Shown here: positions 18,967-27,952 of the stretch, piece after piece | Numbering within the stretch: the stretch's first letter is position 1 | Layout: each line of letters begins with the position of its first letter | Assembly: GCF_001647285.1 (NCBI RefSeq) | Contig: NZ_LRML01000006.1 | Coordinates: 1-64,000, forward strand | From: Rufibacter roseus | GTDB taxonomy: Bacteria > Bacteroidota > Bacteroidia > Cytophagales > Hymenobacteraceae | Length of the DNA: 64,000 nt | Reading direction: 5' to 3' | Notes under the pieces: generated by a model | Databases searched by the model: none | Told to the model about the DNA's origin: nothing | What the model saw: the letters and a program-made list of their open reading frames with translations, nothing else | Position numbers and translations under genes: made by a program

Positions 18967-19004
18967 CGTTTCAGGTGTGTTTTCTGAAAACGGGCTAAAA
19001 ACAG
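18967..19004. repeat. Dispersed palindromic repeat
   Basis: CGTTTCAGGTGTG / AACGGGCTAAAAACAG around TTTTCTGAAA. Unusually, it lies between two divergent genes (icmF and the TRIC channel), so it is not on the 3' side of either. Confidence 0.7.
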
Positions 19005-19072
19005 GAAATGTTCAGTTTAAGTTGCTTCTGCAAACTGTATTTGCGTAGTTTCAGGATAAATAACCAAATACC

Positions 19073-19699
19073 ATGGATCAACTCCACGTGCTCCCCTTTA
19101 TCCCTGTTCTGGAAATCATAGGTACTTTTGTTTTTGCTATTAGCGGAACTCTTACCGCGGCAGAAAAGAAATTAGATCCGTTTGGCGCTTCTGTCATAGC
19201 TTTTGTAACCGCTCTTGGCGGAGGAACCGTTAGAGACTTACTCCTAAACTTACGACCCGTTTGGATTCAGGAAGAGAGATACTTGCTGACGGTGTTTATC
19301 TCAGTGGTGGTGGCAGTGTTGTTCCGGAAGCAGATAAATAGGCTGAGGCGCACCCTCTTCTTATTTGACACCGCAGGAATTGCTCTTTTTACCATACTAG
19401 GCATGGAGAAAGCCTTAAGGATTGGAGTGCCACCCATCATTGCCTTGGTGATGGGGGTTGTGTCAGCAGTATTCGGGGGAGTAGTAAGAGACATTCTCTG
19501 CAACGAGATTCCGCTGATTTTCCGGCGGGAAGTCTATGCAACTGCGTGCTTGACGGGGGGAGGAGCTTATCTGCTGATGCGCTTGGCTCCATTGCCTGAA
19601 GGCGTACCGGTAGCGGTTGCAATTGGCATCATTATTTTGATACGCATATTGGCTGTACGGCTGCATTGGGCATTCCCAAATCTGAGGTCTGAAGAGTAA
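19073..19699 (+). CDS. TRIC-type cation channel family membrane protein (UPF0126)
   Basis: A 208-aa integral membrane protein with two repeats of three helices. Each repeat carries the signature GGG-TVRD: TALGGGTVRDLLL near 42-54 and AVFGGVVRDIL near 130-140. Bacterial homologues of the trimeric intracellular cation channels have this 7-helix layout and form K+-permeable pores. The older name is UPF0126/YadS. No co-transcribed partner is seen. The family call is firm; the physiological role is not established. Confidence 0.88.
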   Translation: MDQLHVLPFIPVLEIIGTFVFAISGTLTAAEKKLDPFGASVIAFVTALGGGTVRDLLLNLRPVWIQEERYLLTVFISVVVAVLFRKQINRLRRTLFLFDTAGIALFTILGMEKALRIGVPPIIALVMGVVSAVFGGVVRDILCNEIPLIFRREVYATACLTGGGAYLLMRLAPLPEGVPVAVAIGIIILIRILAVRLHWAFPNLRSEE

Positions 19700-19786
19700 T
19701 TCAAAATAATAGAAGACCTTAAATAGCTTAAGTATTCACCATCTAATGATTACTTATAGCTTTTTTAATCCCTTCTAAACTAGAAT

Positions 19787-19825
19787 CGTTTTGGGGCTGA
19801 TTTTTCAAATACAGCTCCAAAACAG
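19787..19825. repeat. Dispersed palindromic repeat
   Basis: CGTTTTGGGGCTG / CAGCTCCAAAACAG around ATTTTTCAAATA. The stem pairs GGGGCTG with CAGCTCC through one G-T wobble. Confidence 0.8.
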
Positions 19826-19963
19826 AGTTTTATCTGTAGAAGAACCTTCTGTGGGCTCTAAAATATCTACATATGTTTAATTCAAACTGAAAGTATAATT
19901 TGATGCAAGACAGAATGGTTGAATAAGTATTTTTTGAGAAGCACTTTCGGTATATTTACTTCT

Positions 19964-20767
19964 ATGAAAATTAACCCCACGTTTGTAAAACCCCATCTGC
20001 TGCGAGCATTGGTTATTTTAATCTTTTGTTTTATTGCCTCACCAGGTATAGCACAAGATTGGAACAAGAAAAAAGCCGCTGTGGTGCTTACCTATGATGA
20101 TGCGTTAAACGTGCACCTTGACCATGTTCTACCGGCTCTAGATTCCTTAGGATTGAAAGGCACCTTCTACTTGACTGCCGGTGCCCAAGCTTTTAGGCAG
20201 CGCCTGCCCGAGTGGGAAAAAGTTGCCAATAATAAACATGAATTGGCTAACCACACCCTTTTCCACCCTTGCGATGGCAGCCTTCCCGGAAGATCGTTTG
20301 TTTCAGAGTATGACTTGGCCAAATATTCTATACGGAGGTTATCAGATGAAATAAAGATGACTAATACCGTGCTGCAGGCATTGGATGGCAAAACAGAGCG
20401 CACCTTTGCCTACCCCTGTGGAGACACGAAAGCAGGGGGTGAGTCTTTTGTTCCCATGGTCAAAGAGAATTTTGTGGCTGCCAGAGGGGTGCAGAAAGAA
20501 ATGTTGCCTAGACAAGCTACGGATGTTTATATGATTGGATGCCACAGCGGTAACGGACAAAACGGGGAGGAACTGATTGCGCTGGTAAAAGAGGCTATAC
20601 AAAACAGACGCATGATCGTTTTCCTTTTTCATGGAGTTGGGGGAGAGCACAGTCTAAATGTATCAAGAAAGGCACACGCTGAGTTATTAGGTTTCTTGAA
20701 GAAACATGAAAAGGAAATTTGGAACCCCACTTTTATTGAAGCTGCTAAATATTTGAAGTCTGAATAG
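19964..20767 (+). CDS. Secreted polysaccharide deacetylase family protein (NodB-like)
   Basis: A 267-aa exported protein of carbohydrate esterase family 4. After a signal peptide (about residues 1-31, ending SPGIAQ) come the NodB motifs. The first is VVLTYDDALNVHLDHVLPAL with adjacent aspartates (motif 1), the second KHELANHTLFHP (the metal-binding HxxxH pair, motif 2), and the third FAYPCGD. It should deacetylate N-acetylated sugars in the periplasm or outside. The frame opens at TTG 19919, but the ATG at 19964 gives the better signal peptide. A bidirectional terminator follows. Confidence 0.85.
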   Translation: MKINPTFVKPHLLRALVILIFCFIASPGIAQDWNKKKAAVVLTYDDALNVHLDHVLPALDSLGLKGTFYLTAGAQAFRQRLPEWEKVANNKHELANHTLFHPCDGSLPGRSFVSEYDLAKYSIRRLSDEIKMTNTVLQALDGKTERTFAYPCGDTKAGGESFVPMVKENFVAARGVQKEMLPRQATDVYMIGCHSGNGQNGEELIALVKEAIQNRRMIVFLFHGVGGEHSLNVSRKAHAELLGFLKKHEKEIWNPTFIEAAKYLKSE

Positions 20768-20778
20768 TTGAACAAATC

Positions 20779-20822
20779 AAAAGCAGAAAGGGCAGAATAT
20801 AAATTCTGCCCTTTCTGCTTTT
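20779..20822. terminator. Bidirectional terminator, deacetylase / broken gene
   Basis: A near-perfect 20-bp stem, AAAAGCAGAAAGGGCAGAAT and its complement, with a 4-nt loop. It serves convergent genes. Confidence 0.8.
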
Positions 20823-20854
20823 AAAAACTATATATACTTTTTTTTGATAGAAGA

Positions 20855-21461
20855 TTAATAATTAGTAGTTAACTCAACGTACTTCTTTAAATATGACTTC
20901 AACTTTTTATTTTTCTTTTCTTCTTTTTCAAACTCCAAAAGCAATTCAGTTTCAGTTGCTATTATTTTTCTTAATGACTTTTTGTCCAGAAGAATAGTTT
21001 TTCCAGTATTTACATCAAGAACCTTTTCAACTAATTGAAAAGTATTATTACCATATCCTCCCGATCCTCGTATTCCATAGTCGGTAAAATAGAGGTAGTT
21101 TCCAATTTTCTCAGTTTTGGAAAATTCTGTTTTCGGACCAAGTGCTGAATCAGAGGTTTTAATATAAAAGTTTATTCCGTCACTAAACCCAAAGATATAG
21201 CCTATGGAACGTCCTGTTTTTTTATCAATGTTAATGTTGTATAAACTAACACTGCCAGATGCATTTAAAAAGCCAGTTCCTTTATTAAATGGTAAATGGG
21301 ACTATACTATAATCAAATTCAACAGTAGGACTATTATTCTTGAATTCTTCAAAGTTTCTAAAAATTCCTTTCTTTAGCCTAAGATCATTTGATGTCTGGC
21401 CTACGCTATAAGAAAGACTAATTACAAAACAAAGAATAGTGAATATTAAGCTTATTTTCAT
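20855..21461 (-). pseudogene. Secreted hypothetical protein gene frameshifted by a 7-bp tandem duplication
   Basis: Read on the minus strand from ATG 21461, the first frame encodes a signal peptide (MKISLIFTILCFVISLSYS) and about 58 residues, then stops just after VPF. The downstream frame is open for a further ~145 codons to the TAA at 20855, with ordinary composition (DKKTGRSIGYIFGF; ELLLEFEKEEKKNKK). The break coincides with two adjacent copies of TAAATGG (plus strand 21286-21299). Deleting one copy joins the frames in register (VPF-NKGTGF) and gives a 199-aa protein. I do not recognise the family. It could be a true pseudogene, a slippage-switchable gene or an assembly error. Confidence 0.75.
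21286..21299. repeat. Tandem 7-bp duplication (TAAATGG x2) causing the frameshift
   Basis: Two perfect, abutting copies of TAAATGG inside the broken gene. The length (7) is not a multiple of three, and removing one copy exactly restores the reading frame. Confidence 0.85.
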
Positions 21462-21586
21462 GTAGTTATTTTTAATAGAATATTAAATAAAAGTTATTTA
21501 TAAAACTGTTTAGTGATAGAATTTAAGGGTCGTCTTTACCAAATACAGAAGCTACAATAATTCCTCTGCTGCTACATTTAGCACTA

Positions 21587-24523
21587 CTATTTTAACGCTT
21601 CATACAATACCTCTATCGGGTGTTGAGCGGTTCTGCCGGTACCGTCGTGAATCTGGTGGCGGCAACTTGTTCCAGGGGCGGCAATAATGACTTCTTCAGG
21701 TTGCTGGCGTACCGTTGGGAAAAGCACTAATTCCCCTATAGCCATGGACACATCAAAATGCTCGGCTTCATAACCAAAGGAACCAGCCATGCCGCAGCAG
21801 CCAGAAGGAATCACCTCTACCTTATAGTTTTTTGGCAGCGTGAGCATTTGTTGTGTGTAGAGCACACTGCTCAACGCCTTCTGGTGGCAATGTCCGTGCA
21901 ATTTGATCAGCCGCTCTTCCTCCTTGAACAGATTGGTATCTATGTTCTTGTTCAGGATTTCACGGGCAATGAATTCGTCAAATTGTAAACAATGGATGGA
22001 AAGTGCTTGGGCAGCTTCTACCTGATCATCATTCACCAGATCTAAATATTCATCACGGAAGGTGAGGATACAAGACGGTTCTATTCCAATGAGGGGCGTT
22101 TCAGCGGTAATCAGTTCATGCAAAAGCGCCACGTTACGCTGGGCCAGTTTTTTGGCGTCACGCACCAAACCTTTTGAGAGATAGGTGCGGCCACTTTCCT
22201 CATGTTCTGGTATGATTACTTCATAGCCTAACTTCTCCAGTAACAGCACCGCCTTCTGGCCGATTGGTGTATCGTTGTAATTCGTGAATTCATCACAGAA
22301 CAGATATACCTTCTTTTTAAAAGTTTTGTCTCCTCTTTCTTTCTGATGCTTTTTAAACCAGCTTTTGAGCGTGGTGTTGTGCAGGAGCGGTAAAGAACGT
22401 TTGGTGGCAAAACCTATAGATTTTTTGAAGAGATTAGCGGTAAAATTATTCTTGAACAGTAGGTTATAAGCCCCCGGAAGTAGAGACGCCAGTTTGTTGG
22501 CATTGTTGAAATTACCGATCAACCGAGTTCTGAAAGGAATACCGTTGGCATCATAATAATGCTGCAGAAACTCGGCCTTCAGTTTAGCTACGTCCACGTT
22601 AGAGGGGCACTCAGACTTGCAGCCTTTGCAGGAGATACACAAGTCCATGGCTTCCTTTATTTCATGATGATCAAACCGGTTGGCTTTGGGGGAGCGGGTT
22701 AAAAACTCACGCATCACGTTCGCACGTCCACGCGTGGTGTCGCGCTCATTACGGGTTACCATATAGCTAGGGCACATGGTGCCGCCAGTTAAATGTGTTT
22801 TACGGCAGTCGCCGGAACCGTTGCACAATTCTGCTGCCCTTAATACACCACCTGCCTGACTGAATTTGAAGACGGTGTCAAACTCCGGAGTTTCCTGGCC
22901 TGGCTCATAGCGCAGGTAGGTGTTCATGCTGGGAGTATTCACAATCTTTCCAGGATTGAAGATGTTCTCCGGGTCCCATACCCGTTTCACTTCTTCCACC
23001 AGCCGGTAGTTTTCTTCCCCAATCATGAATGGAATGAATTCACCGCGCAAGCGGCCATCACCATGCTCACCGCTCAAAGAGCCGCGGTACTTTTTCACCA
23101 GGTGCGCAATCTCAGTGGCTATGGTACGGAAGAGTTGATTTCCTTCAGCGGTTTTTAAGTTTATAATGGGGCGGAGGTGAAGTTCACCAGAGCCGGCATG
23201 GGCGTAATGCACGCAATAAAGGTCATGCGTTTTCAGGGTCTCATTGAATTCCGCAATAAAATCTGGCAGGTCTTCTACGGCTACGGCAGTATCTTCAATT
23301 ACTGCTACAGGCTTAGCGTCGCCGGGTATGTTAGACAGCAATCCTAAACCTGCTTTGCGCAGATTCCATACCTTTTTGATGTCTGGGCCATACACCACCG
23401 GGTAGTGATACCCCAAACCAGCCGCCTCTAAATCTTGAATCAAAGCGTGCGCACGCTGTTCAATTTCTTTAGGGCTGTCGCTGGCCAATTCCACTACCAA
23501 AATGGCTCCAGGGTCTCCTTTCACAAAGAACCTGTTCTGGCTTTGTTCAATGTTGGTTTTGGTACACTCCAAAATGTAGTGGTCCATGAGTTCACTCGCC
23601 GTTGGCTTGTGTTTTAGGGCAACCAAATTAGCTCGAAGTGACTCGTCAATGGTGTGGCAGTGAATACAAACCAGCGCCGCCTCTTTGGGAGGCAATGGGT
23701 TTACGTGCAGCTTTATTTCGGTCAAGAAGGCCAAAGTGCCTTCTGAGCCCGCAATGAGTTTGCAGAAATTGAAAGGTTCTTTGCCAGAAGTAAAAGGCTC
23801 GGTTTCCAGTAACAGATCAATGGCATAGCCAGTGTTACGGCGTTCAATGCTGGGTTTAGGGAAATGAGCCCTTATGTTCTCCTGTGACGGAACATGGCTT
23901 AGCATAGACTTGATGCCTTGGTAAAGACGCGTCTCCAGTGGGCCAGAGGTGCCTTCGCCTCGTGTTTTGGCTTCAAATTCGTCTAAGGTCAGAGCTCCAA
24001 ACTCAGCTTCGGAACCGTCGCTCAGTATTGCTTTTACAGACAGTAAGTGCTCGCGAGCGCTACCGTAAATAATGGAGTTTGAACCACAGGAGTTATTACC
24101 TACCATGCCGCCAATCATGGCGCGGTTGGCAGTAGAGGTTTCTGGTCCGAAATAAAGGCCGTAGGGCTTCAGGAACATGTTCAGCTCATCTCTGATTACT
24201 CCCGGCTGTACCCGCACCCAGCCTTCTTCGGCGTTTACCTCCAATATTTTAGTAAATGCGCGCGAAACATCAACCACAATGCCATTGCCCACCACCTGAC
24301 CAGCCAATGAGGTGCCAGCGGTACGCGGAATGATGGAGGTTCCTTCTTTGCGGGCAAAGCTGATAAGGGTTTTAATGTCTTGCACCGACGCCGGAAAGGC
24401 TACTGCCAGGGGAACCTCGCGATAGGCGGAGGCATCGGTGGCGTAAAGCGTACGCATGGTGCTGTCAAAAAAGAATTCTCCTTCTAGTTGATTGGCAAGC
24501 GCCTGAAGCTTTTGTGTGTTCAT
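21587..24523 (-). CDS. FAD-binding and Fe-S oxidoreductase (D-lactate/2-hydroxyacid dehydrogenase type)
   Basis: A 978-aa fusion. The N-terminal FAD_binding_4 domain (about 30-245, with PRTAGTSLAGQVVG and GGMVGNNSCGSNS) joins a GlcD-type FAD-oxidase C domain (about 270-535, with GSGELHLRP and SGEHGDGRLRGEF). A cysteine-rich ferredoxin region (about 570-660, including CISCKGCKSECPSN) follows, then a GlpC/CCG cysteine-rich domain whose GCCGMAGSFGYE lies near 900. This YdiJ/Dld-II-like layout oxidises D-lactate or another 2-hydroxyacid and passes electrons to the membrane quinone pool. The exact substrate cannot be read from sequence. It stands alone. Confidence 0.88.
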   Translation of the reverse strand: MNTQKLQALANQLEGEFFFDSTMRTLYATDASAYREVPLAVAFPASVQDIKTLISFARKEGTSIIPRTAGTSLAGQVVGNGIVVDVSRAFTKILEVNAEEGWVRVQPGVIRDELNMFLKPYGLYFGPETSTANRAMIGGMVGNNSCGSNSIIYGSAREHLLSVKAILSDGSEAEFGALTLDEFEAKTRGEGTSGPLETRLYQGIKSMLSHVPSQENIRAHFPKPSIERRNTGYAIDLLLETEPFTSGKEPFNFCKLIAGSEGTLAFLTEIKLHVNPLPPKEAALVCIHCHTIDESLRANLVALKHKPTASELMDHYILECTKTNIEQSQNRFFVKGDPGAILVVELASDSPKEIEQRAHALIQDLEAAGLGYHYPVVYGPDIKKVWNLRKAGLGLLSNIPGDAKPVAVIEDTAVAVEDLPDFIAEFNETLKTHDLYCVHYAHAGSGELHLRPIINLKTAEGNQLFRTIATEIAHLVKKYRGSLSGEHGDGRLRGEFIPFMIGEENYRLVEEVKRVWDPENIFNPGKIVNTPSMNTYLRYEPGQETPEFDTVFKFSQAGGVLRAAELCNGSGDCRKTHLTGGTMCPSYMVTRNERDTTRGRANVMREFLTRSPKANRFDHHEIKEAMDLCISCKGCKSECPSNVDVAKLKAEFLQHYYDANGIPFRTRLIGNFNNANKLASLLPGAYNLLFKNNFTANLFKKSIGFATKRSLPLLHNTTLKSWFKKHQKERGDKTFKKKVYLFCDEFTNYNDTPIGQKAVLLLEKLGYEVIIPEHEESGRTYLSKGLVRDAKKLAQRNVALLHELITAETPLIGIEPSCILTFRDEYLDLVNDDQVEAAQALSIHCLQFDEFIAREILNKNIDTNLFKEEERLIKLHGHCHQKALSSVLYTQQMLTLPKNYKVEVIPSGCCGMAGSFGYEAEHFDVSMAIGELVLFPTVRQQPEEVIIAAPGTSCRHQIHDGTGRTAQHPIEVLYEALK

Positions 24524-24624
24524 GTATGTTGTCTGGAGCGGCTTTAGCGGTAAATCACCAGAAAAAGGGAACCAGGTTTAAATGAAAAGAAAAAGGGGAG
24601 AAGGGAGACATATAGAGAGTCTTT

Positions 24625-24664
24625 CTGTTTTGAGCCTGTTTTACCTAAAACTGCTCTAAAACAG
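24625..24664. repeat. Dispersed palindromic repeat (first of a pair)
   Basis: CTGTTTTGAGCCTG / CTGCTCTAAAACAG around TTTTACCTAAAA. It shares the 24524-24929 gap with a second copy at 24873; apart from these two repeats I see nothing else in that gap. Confidence 0.8.
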
Positions 24665-24872
24665 AAGTAAAACAACTTCATCTTCTCCTCAACCCGAAAG
24701 TAAAGCGTGGCTGAATAAAGTCAAAGCAGAAACCGAAAAAGGGTTCTATTTTCATTTAAAAACAATAGAAATGTTTTCATAATGATATTGGCTGCTAATG
24801 AAAGGTATGATGGAAGACAGCGACAATTTCCTTCTTACTAACAGCTTTTGTTATCTCCAAAGGGTTATAAAA

Positions 24873-24911
24873 CGTTTTGGGCCTCCTTTTCGCAAAAGAG
24901 GCCCAAAACAG
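24873..24911. repeat. Dispersed palindromic repeat (second of a pair)
   Basis: One of the cleanest copies: CGTTTTGGGCCTC / GAGGCCCAAAACAG around CTTTTCGCAAAA. It is 18 nt beyond the stop of the outer-membrane receptor gene. Confidence 0.85.
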
Positions 24912-24929
24912 AAGCTTGATCAGAAGAAA

Positions 24930-27815
24930 TTACCTTCTGGAAGAACCAAACTGACGCAGGTTATAATTGAAGCTGACCATAAAGTAACGTTGCAGCACAG
25001 TGGTTTGCACGTCTTCAATGTAAGCGTTGGTCACATTACGCTGAATGCTTGTATTCTGGCCTAACAAATCAAACGCGGACAACCTGATTTCTGCCTGGCG
25101 GTCTTTCATGAACTTATAGCCAATGCCACCATTCCAAAGAAGATAGTTGGCATCTATGCCTTCGGCCAGACCTCCATTGTACTGGTGGTTTAGCTCAGAA
25201 GTAACGGTAAGACCTTGCCAGATAATCCAATTCAATCTGAACTGGCTGTTTTGGCTGTAGTAGTTGTTGTTCTGCGTAGTCAGAAACTCATACTTCACGT
25301 TATTGTAGCTGGCATTGGTTGATATCAAAAAGTCTAGATTCTCGCTGATATTACTGCTAATGACAACTCCACCACCCATGTTCAAGGCTTTGGTAGCGTT
25401 CGATACTTCCCTATAGTCGGTTCTATAATCGGCGTACAAAGAAGGGGTGTTAGAGTAATTTGCGTTTAGATTCAGATTCAGGTTAGACTTGATGAAACTG
25501 ATCGGAATTCCATAGTTCAGGAATGAACGCATGGTGTATTGTCCGTCTAAATTCGTTTGGTAAGAAAGCTGCTGACCACGAGATAAAGGTACTCCAGAAG
25601 GAGTGGTGATTGGCTCTTCATTTCTACCAGGTCCATTCACGGCAGGGGAGTTGTTGCGGTAGGTGCTGCGGCCAATGTAGTTTTGTGCAAAAGAACCACC
25701 GAACAAGAAGAAGAACGAGGATGACTTTTCAGGATTATTCGCCTGGTACCGCATGTTCAGGTTATGGCTAAAGCTTTGACCCAACCTAGGGTTCCCTTGG
25801 GTAAGCAACGTAGGGTTTGAAATGTCTACGGCACTCTGTAACTGCTCTACTGACGGCGTTTGTGTACGGCCCATGTAGAACAACCGCAGGTTTTTATCTT
25901 GGCTTAGGTTGTACCGCAACATGGCAAAGGGTAAAATGTTGTGGTAGGTTCTGGTGGTGTCAATAGTAGTTGGGTACAGCTGATCAGTTGCCAACTGCAG
26001 CCACTGGTAGCGGGCACTCAGCATCATCTGGAAATCCTTGCTGTTGTAGCGCCAGCCGCCGCCAAGCTCTTGGGTAAGGGTTCTGTTGTCTACCGTGCTA
26101 GATTGATTTGTGACCAGGCTGTCATAGGCCTCGGTTCTTGGGCGGAATTGAAACGTACGTTTGTCACCGTCTGAATTGTTGTAGTTGGTGTTGTAGGTTA
26201 ACTGCAACTGTGTATTCTGGGTGAGTGGCTCTGTGTAATTGAGGTTGGCTCCGACATTGTAACCTTGGTTGTTCAGGCTTGAGTTCAGGTACAGCAGCGA
26301 ATCATCTCCTTCGTTAACCACATCAAAAAGATAGGCAATTTCAGAGCGGCTGTCCCCTTTGTTCTGGTTGTAACCATTTTCTAGGTTCACGCTGAAGGTA
26401 CGCCCCCTTTTAGCAAAGCTGTGGCGCCACAAAATGCTGTTGTTGAAGTTAATGCCTGTGAGGTCTGACTGAAACAGGTTGTCAAAATTGTTAATCAACA
26501 TGTTGTCATCACGCAGAGAAGAAACAGAATTGAGTCTAGATTCTGTCAGGCTGGTACCGTCGTTCATTTGCAGGCTTAGCCGCGGGCGGATGATCAAAGA
26601 GTTGGCTGAATCTATGTTATAGGTAATGCGGAGGTTCAGACGGTGGTTCTGGTTTTTGGCATCTGAATTACCAAGCTCCCTCACGTTCATTTCGTCTTCG
26701 GAATCTGTCTGAAACTGACGGAAAGAAGAATAGTTGTAGTCGTTGTTGGAGTGGTTGAAGAAGTAGCTGCCCTGTACGTCTACCTTCTGGCCCCATTTGT
26801 CCAAGTAATTAATACCAATAGCGTTGGTGCGGGCAATACCGTTGTTGGCATTCACCAGGAAATCCCCGGTGTTATTGCCGCCGCCCCAGCCGCCACCGCC
26901 GCCTCCACGGGGTCCTCCGCCACCGCGTCCACCACGGCCACCGCCTCGGCTAGAGGCACTGGCTACACCCACTAAATCTTCAGATGAAAAGTTCTGTTCG
27001 TTTACGTTGTTACTCAAACCTACAATTGATACGCGGCGATCGCCGTCAAACTCATTGATGTTGCCGCTTAAACGGTATCGGCCGTCGGTACCAATACCAG
27101 CGCTGATTCGGCCAAACTTGCCGTTGCGCATTTCGGGTTTGGTAATGATGTTGATGGTTTTTTGCTCATTGCCATCGCTGAAGCCTGTAAACTGCGATTG
27201 GTCGCTTTGGCGGTCAAATACCTGTATTTTCTGTATTACTTCGGCGGGCAGGTTTTTAAGTACGGCGTTCGGGTCTTCCCCAAAAAATTCTTTACCGTCT
27301 ACCAATACACGCTGTACCCGTTCGCCCTGAGCCTGTACCTCACCATTCTGCACGGTTATACCCGGCATCTTCTGTATAAGGTTCTCTGCGTTGGCATCTC
27401 GGTTAACTTTAAAGGCAGCAGCGTTCAGTTCAGTGGTGTCACCTCTGGTGATGGCGGTTGCCGCGCGCCCTACTACTTCTACTTCTTTTAAAGTAGTAGC
27501 GCCGGATGTTAAGGCAAGGGTGCCTAAATTAACCGGAGCCCCGGCTACTTCTACACGTTTGATCAGGTCGTTGAACCCTAAATAGGTAATTTTAACTAAA
27601 TATTGTCCGTTTCGAACGGCAGGAAATCTAAATTGACCCTCTACATCGGTAGAGACCCCATTGACTACTGATGAATCACGGGCATTCAAAAGAGAAACAG
27701 TAGCGGAGATAAGAGGAGATCCTTCGCCCACTGCTTGACCATTAATGGAGCCAGTCTGGCTGTAGCCTAAAAAAGAGAGGAAAAACAGAAAGAACAGTAA
27801 ACTTATTTTTTTCAT
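24930..27815 (-). CDS. Outer-membrane beta-barrel receptor with carboxypeptidase-like N-terminal domain (TonB-receptor-like)
   Basis: A 961-aa outer-membrane protein. A signal peptide (1-19, ending SFLGYSQ) precedes a CarboxypepD_reg-like domain (about 20-110) and a plug-like region (about 115-235, with NLIQKMPGITVQNGE and VLVDGKEFFGEDPN). A large beta barrel with many Asn/aromatic-rich strands ends in FMVSFNYNLRQF. It matches the Bacteroidota outer_membrane_beta-barrel/TonB-linked group. A ~30-residue Gly/Arg-rich stretch (about 285-314) lies between plug and barrel. No SusD partner is adjacent, so a glycan-uptake role is not supported. The ligand is unknown. Confidence 0.88.
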   Translation of the reverse strand: MKKISLLFFLFFLSFLGYSQTGSINGQAVGEGSPLISATVSLLNARDSSVVNGVSTDVEGQFRFPAVRNGQYLVKITYLGFNDLIKRVEVAGAPVNLGTLALTSGATTLKEVEVVGRAATAITRGDTTELNAAAFKVNRDANAENLIQKMPGITVQNGEVQAQGERVQRVLVDGKEFFGEDPNAVLKNLPAEVIQKIQVFDRQSDQSQFTGFSDGNEQKTINIITKPEMRNGKFGRISAGIGTDGRYRLSGNINEFDGDRRVSIVGLSNNVNEQNFSSEDLVGVASASSRGGGRGGRGGGGPRGGGGGGWGGGNNTGDFLVNANNGIARTNAIGINYLDKWGQKVDVQGSYFFNHSNNDYNYSSFRQFQTDSEDEMNVRELGNSDAKNQNHRLNLRITYNIDSANSLIIRPRLSLQMNDGTSLTESRLNSVSSLRDDNMLINNFDNLFQSDLTGINFNNSILWRHSFAKRGRTFSVNLENGYNQNKGDSRSEIAYLFDVVNEGDDSLLYLNSSLNNQGYNVGANLNYTEPLTQNTQLQLTYNTNYNNSDGDKRTFQFRPRTEAYDSLVTNQSSTVDNRTLTQELGGGWRYNSKDFQMMLSARYQWLQLATDQLYPTTIDTTRTYHNILPFAMLRYNLSQDKNLRLFYMGRTQTPSVEQLQSAVDISNPTLLTQGNPRLGQSFSHNLNMRYQANNPEKSSSFFFLFGGSFAQNYIGRSTYRNNSPAVNGPGRNEEPITTPSGVPLSRGQQLSYQTNLDGQYTMRSFLNYGIPISFIKSNLNLNLNANYSNTPSLYADYRTDYREVSNATKALNMGGGVVISSNISENLDFLISTNASYNNVKYEFLTTQNNNYYSQNSQFRLNWIIWQGLTVTSELNHQYNGGLAEGIDANYLLWNGGIGYKFMKDRQAEIRLSAFDLLGQNTSIQRNVTNAYIEDVQTTVLQRYFMVSFNYNLRQFGSSRR

Positions 27816-27879
27816 TTCAGCATTGGTTTGTGTTTAGATGGCAGCGGCTTGATAAGGTTTAATGCAGAAACAAAAAATT

Positions 27880-27919
27880 CTGTTTTAGACCTGTTTTAAA
27901 GAAAACAAGCCCAAAACAG
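27880..27919. repeat. Dispersed palindromic repeat
   Basis: CTGTTTTAGACCTG / CAAGCCCAAAACAG around TTTTAAAGAAAA. It is 33 nt after the alpha/beta hydrolase stop. Confidence 0.8.
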
Positions 27920-27952
27920 AATGTGCGAATTTCTATAAACGAAAATGAAAAA

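Noticed and set aside
18886-19072. Possible cobalamin riboswitch upstream of the B12-dependent icmF
   Set aside because: No B12-box-like sequence or extended structure is visible in the short intergenic region.
24798-25064. 88-codon ORF on the + strand before and across the receptor gene's 3' end
   Set aside because: It reads straight through a palindromic repeat copy and then antisense into the receptor coding region; no protein-like features.
26824-27330. 168-codon proline-rich antisense ORF
   Set aside because: The proline run is only the complement of the Gly-rich tract of the real receptor gene.
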